Part shown: piece after piece, positions 61,436 to 64,000 of the stretch
Position numbering within the stretch: position 1 is the stretch's first letter
How the letters are laid out: every line of letters begins with the position of its first letter
Assembly (NCBI RefSeq): GCF_023062595.1
Contig: NZ_JALLAN010000010.1
Coordinates: forward strand, 62,001 to 126,000
Reading direction: 5' to 3'
DNA length: 64,000 nt
DNA from: Arthrobacter rhizosphaerae
GTDB lineage: Bacteria > Actinomycetota > Actinomycetes > Actinomycetales > Micrococcaceae
Translations under genes and position numbers: made by a program
The notes under the pieces: generated by a model
Told to the model about the DNA's origin: nothing
The model's input: only the letters and a program-made list of their open reading frames with translations
Database searches by the model: none

Positions 61436-64000
61436 ATGACCCATTACCCCAAGGCCTCGGCCGCACCTGCCGGTGCAGCTTCCCCTACCTCAGGTGTCTC
61501 CGCCTCCGTGAAATTTCCGGAGATTGAAGAGCGGATCCTGAAGTACTGGGACCATGACGGGACATTCCAGGCGAGCATCGACCAGCGCCCTTCGGATCTC
61601 CCGGGAGGCGCCCCGGGCAGCAACGAGTTCGTCTTTTACGACGGTCCGCCGTTCGCCAACGGCCTGCCTCACTACGGCCACCTCCTGACCGGCTACGCCA
61701 AGGACCTGGTGGGCCGTTACCAGACGCAGCGCGGAAAGCGTGTCGAGCGCCGATTCGGCTGGGACACCCACGGGCTTCCTGCCGAGCTCGAAGCCATGAA
61801 ACAGCTCGGCATGACCGACAAGACCCAGATCGAAGCCATGGGCATCGACAAATTCAACGACGCCTGCCGGGCCTCGGTGATGAAGTACGCCGATGAGTGG
61901 AAGAACTACGTCACCCGCCAGGCCCGCTGGGTGGACTTTGAGAATGACTACAAGACACTCAACGTCGAATACATGGAGTCCGTGCTCTGGGCCTTCAAGC
62001 AGCTCCACGAAAAGGGCCTCACCTATAACGGCTACCGGGTGCTGCCATATTGCTGGAAGGACGAGACACCGCTCTCCAACCATGAACTGCGCATGGACGA
62101 TGACGTCTACAAGAACCGCCAGGACCAGACCGTCACCGTGACGTTCCCCATCAAGGCAGGAGCATCCGAACTGTCCCGGCGCCTCGAAGGGGTACAGGCG
62201 CTCGCCTGGACCACAACGCCCTGGACGCTGCCCACCAACCTGGCGCTCGCCGTCGGGCCCTCCATCACGTATGCCGTGCTTCCGGCCGGTCCCCACGGGA
62301 TCAAGGCCGCCTCCCCTGAAGCGCCGGTGACCGGAAGCTTCCTTCTTGCTGCAGACCTTCTGGGCATGTACGCAAAGGACCTTGGATACGGCGATGGCGC
62401 GGCAGGCGTTGAAGCCGCCCAGGCCTCGGTGACGGCCACTGTCACGGGAGCCGAGCTTGACGGCCTTCAGTACCAGCCGCTTTGGAACGACTTTAGCGAT
62501 GCCGAAAAATTCGGCACGGAGAATGCCTGGCGGTTCCTGGTGGCCGACTACGTCACCACGACGGACGGTACGGGCATCGTCCACCAGGCCCCTGCCTACG
62601 GTGAAGATGACCAGAAGGTCTGTGAAGAGGCCGGCATTCCAGTGGTGCTGTCAGTGGATGAGGGCGCCAAATTCCTGCCGCTGTTCTCCCACGGAGACCT
62701 CCACGACATTGTGGGGCTTCAGGTGTTCGACGCCAACAAGCCCATCACGCAGGTGCTCCGCGCCCAGGGCCGCATGGTCCGCCAGGCCAGCTATGAGCAC
62801 AGCTACCCGCACTGCTGGCGCTGCCGCAACCCCCTGATCTACCGCGCCGTGTCCTCCTGGTACGTGGAAGTCACCAAATTCAAAGACCGCATGTCCGAGC
62901 TTAACCAGGAGATCAACTGGATCCCGGGCAATGTGAAGGACGGGCAGTTCGGCAAGTGGCTGGAAAATGCCCGCGACTGGTCAATCAGCCGGAACCGCTA
63001 CTGGGGCAGCCCCATCCCGGTGTGGCAGTCGACTGACCCCGAGTACCCGCGCACTGACGTCTACGGCTCGCTCGCCGAGATCGAGGCCGATTTCGGCCGG
63101 CTGCCGCTGAACAAGGACGGTCAGGTTGACCTGCACCGGCCCTTCATCGACGAACTGACCAGGCCCAACCCGGATGACCCCCGCTCCCCGGAAGAGGGCC
63201 AGTCGGTCATGCGCCGCGTTGAGGACGTCCTGGACGTCTGGTTCGACTCCGGCTCCATGCCCTACGGCCAGGTCCACTACCCGTTCCAAAACGAGGAATG
63301 GTTCGACACCCACAACCCCGCAGATTTCATCGTGGAGTACATCGGGCAGACACGCGGCTGGTTCTACATGCTGCACATCCTCTCGACTGCGCTGTTTGAC
63401 CGCCCGGCTTTCCGGAACGTCATCAGCCACGGCATCGTGCTGGGCTCTGACGGGCAGAAGATGTCCAAAAGCCTTCGGAACTACCCCGACGTGTCCGAGG
63501 TGCTGGACCGCGACGGCTCTGACGCTATGCGTTGGTTCCTGATGTCCAGCCCCATCCTCCGCGGTGGCAACCTTGTGGTCACCGAACAGGGAATCCGCGA
63601 CGGCGTCCGCCAGGTCATCCTGCCGCTCTGGAACGTTTACAGCTTCTTCACGCTGTACACCAACGCTTCCGCTGGTGGCGACGGCTACGAAGCCAGCCTC
63701 CGCTACGACGGCTACACGGACACCATGGACCAGTACCTGCTGGCCAACACCGGTGATCTGGTGCGGAACATGACCGCGCAGCTGGACAGCTACGACATCT
63801 CAGGTGCCTGCGATGAACTCCGCAGCTACCTGGACATGCTCACCAACTGGTACGTCCGCCGCAGCCGTCAGCGCTTCTTCGACGAGAACGTTGACGCCTT
63901 CGACGCGCTCTACACCGCGCTTGAGGCTGTTTGCCGCGTCTCGGCATCCTTGCTGCCGCTCGTGTCCGAGGAGATCTGGCGCGGACTGACAGGCGGGCGC
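61436..64000 (+). CDS. ileS: Isoleucine--tRNA ligase, N-terminal 855 residues (cut by window edge)
   Basis: This class I synthetase charges tRNA-Ile. The frame opens at the ATG at 61436 and is still open at the last base, giving 855 complete codons of an expected 1050-1100. HIGH appears as [10 protein letters not shown] (near residues 77-86), KMSKS as [10 protein letters not shown] near 675, with the editing domain between. The ribosome-binding site AGGA at 61425-61428 lies inside the T-box sequestrator, so expression should respond to tRNA-Ile charging. It has the long eukaryote-like IleRS appearance seen in many actinobacteria ([17 protein letters not shown]). Confidence 0.97.
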   Translation, partial: MTHYPKASAAPAGAASPTSGVSASVKFPEIEERILKYWDHDGTFQASIDQRPSDLPGGAPGSNEFVFYDGPPFANGLPHYGHLLTGYAKDLVGRYQTQRGKRVERRFGWDTHGLPAELEAMKQLGMTDKTQIEAMGIDKFNDACRASVMKYADEWKNYVTRQARWVDFENDYKTLNVEYMESVLWAFKQLHEKGLTYNGYRVLPYCWKDETPLSNHELRMDDDVYKNRQDQTVTVTFPIKAGASELSRRLEGVQALAWTTTPWTLPTNLALAVGPSITYAVLPAGPHGIKAASPEAPVTGSFLLAADLLGMYAKDLGYGDGAAGVEAAQASVTATVTGAELDGLQYQPLWNDFSDAEKFGTENAWRFLVADYVTTTDGTGIVHQAPAYGEDDQKVCEEAGIPVVLSVDEGAKFLPLFSHGDLHDIVGLQVFDANKPITQVLRAQGRMVRQASYEHSYPHCWRCRNPLIYRAVSSWYVEVTKFKDRMSELNQEINWIPGNVKDGQFGKWLENARDWSISRNRYWGSPIPVWQSTDPEYPRTDVYGSLAEIEADFGRLPLNKDGQVDLHRPFIDELTRPNPDDPRSPEEGQSVMRRVEDVLDVWFDSGSMPYGQVHYPFQNEEWFDTHNPADFIVEYIGQTRGWFYMLHILSTALFDRPAFRNVISHGIVLGSDGQKMSKSLRNYPDVSEVLDRDGSDAMRWFLMSSPILRGGNLVVTEQGIRDGVRQVILPLWNVYSFFTLYTNASAGGDGYEASLRYDGYTDTMDQYLLANTGDLVRNMTAQLDSYDISGACDELRSYLDMLTNWYVRRSRQRFFDENVDAFDALYTALEAVCRVSASLLPLVSEEIWRGLTGGR

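Overview
The window reads as ordinary chromosome from a high-GC Gram-positive bacterium of the Arthrobacter type (Micrococcaceae, Actinomycetota). This is inferred from gene content: a homodimeric-type pyruvate dehydrogenase E1, a DUF3052 protein, a GapB-type glyceraldehyde-3-phosphate dehydrogenase with an N-terminal extension, tandem clpP genes followed by clpX, an MptA/MptB-like mannosyltransferase, a mycothiol-type DsbA-fold protein, a TTG-started PepN and a short-Stem-I T-box in front of ileS. I found no transposase, integrase, phage gene, CRISPR array or rRNA operon.

Layout. 1-5.5 kb: end of a PucR-type regulator gene and aceE on the minus strand, then a plus-strand run of DUF3052, peroxiredoxin and Sir2 genes. 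5.6-8.8 kb: tRNA-Val, a small protein, an IclR regulator and an MHS-type transporter. 8.8-13.3 kb: methyltransferase, D-2-hydroxyacid dehydrogenase, FadR-type regulator and divergent gnd. 13.3-18.2 kb: cysE, cysK, msrA (minus), Nif3-like and coiled-coil proteins (plus), yaaA (minus). 18.3-18.7 kb: RNase P RNA. 19-25.8 kb: gap, a secreted DUF1524 nuclease-like protein, def, tRNA-His, orn, mannosyltransferase, map. 25.8-32.8 kb is the main accessory carbohydrate region: an aldose epimerase with a palindromic operator, a GNAT enzyme, then a LacI regulator coupled to an esterase-like hydrolase, divergent from an oxidoreductase-DUF993-isomerase operon. 32.9-37.5 kb: small and stress-type genes (SRPBCC, LapA-like, PRC-barrel/DUF2382, MFS), tRNA-Arg and an ssb paralogue. 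37.6-50.7 kb: lipoprotein, ettA, tesB, globin, mscS, epimerase, OsmC, pepN, membrane protein, rpiB, Nei-type glycosylase and a terpenoid-cyclase-fold protein. 50.7-56.2 kb: tRNA-Gly, tRNA-Pro, tig, clpP1, clpP2, clpX, DsbA-like. 56.4-64 kb: valS, an SDR, a membrane-anchored endonuclease/phosphatase-fold protein, and ileS with its T-box, running off the end.

Most of the window is housekeeping. The part most likely to hold an undescribed function is 27.4-32.8 kb, where a DUF993 protein is translationally coupled to a Gfo/Idh/MocA oxidoreductase and a TIM-barrel isomerase behind two LacI-type operators. Several repeats and operators elsewhere are recorded separately. All assignments come from reading the sequence; no searches were run.
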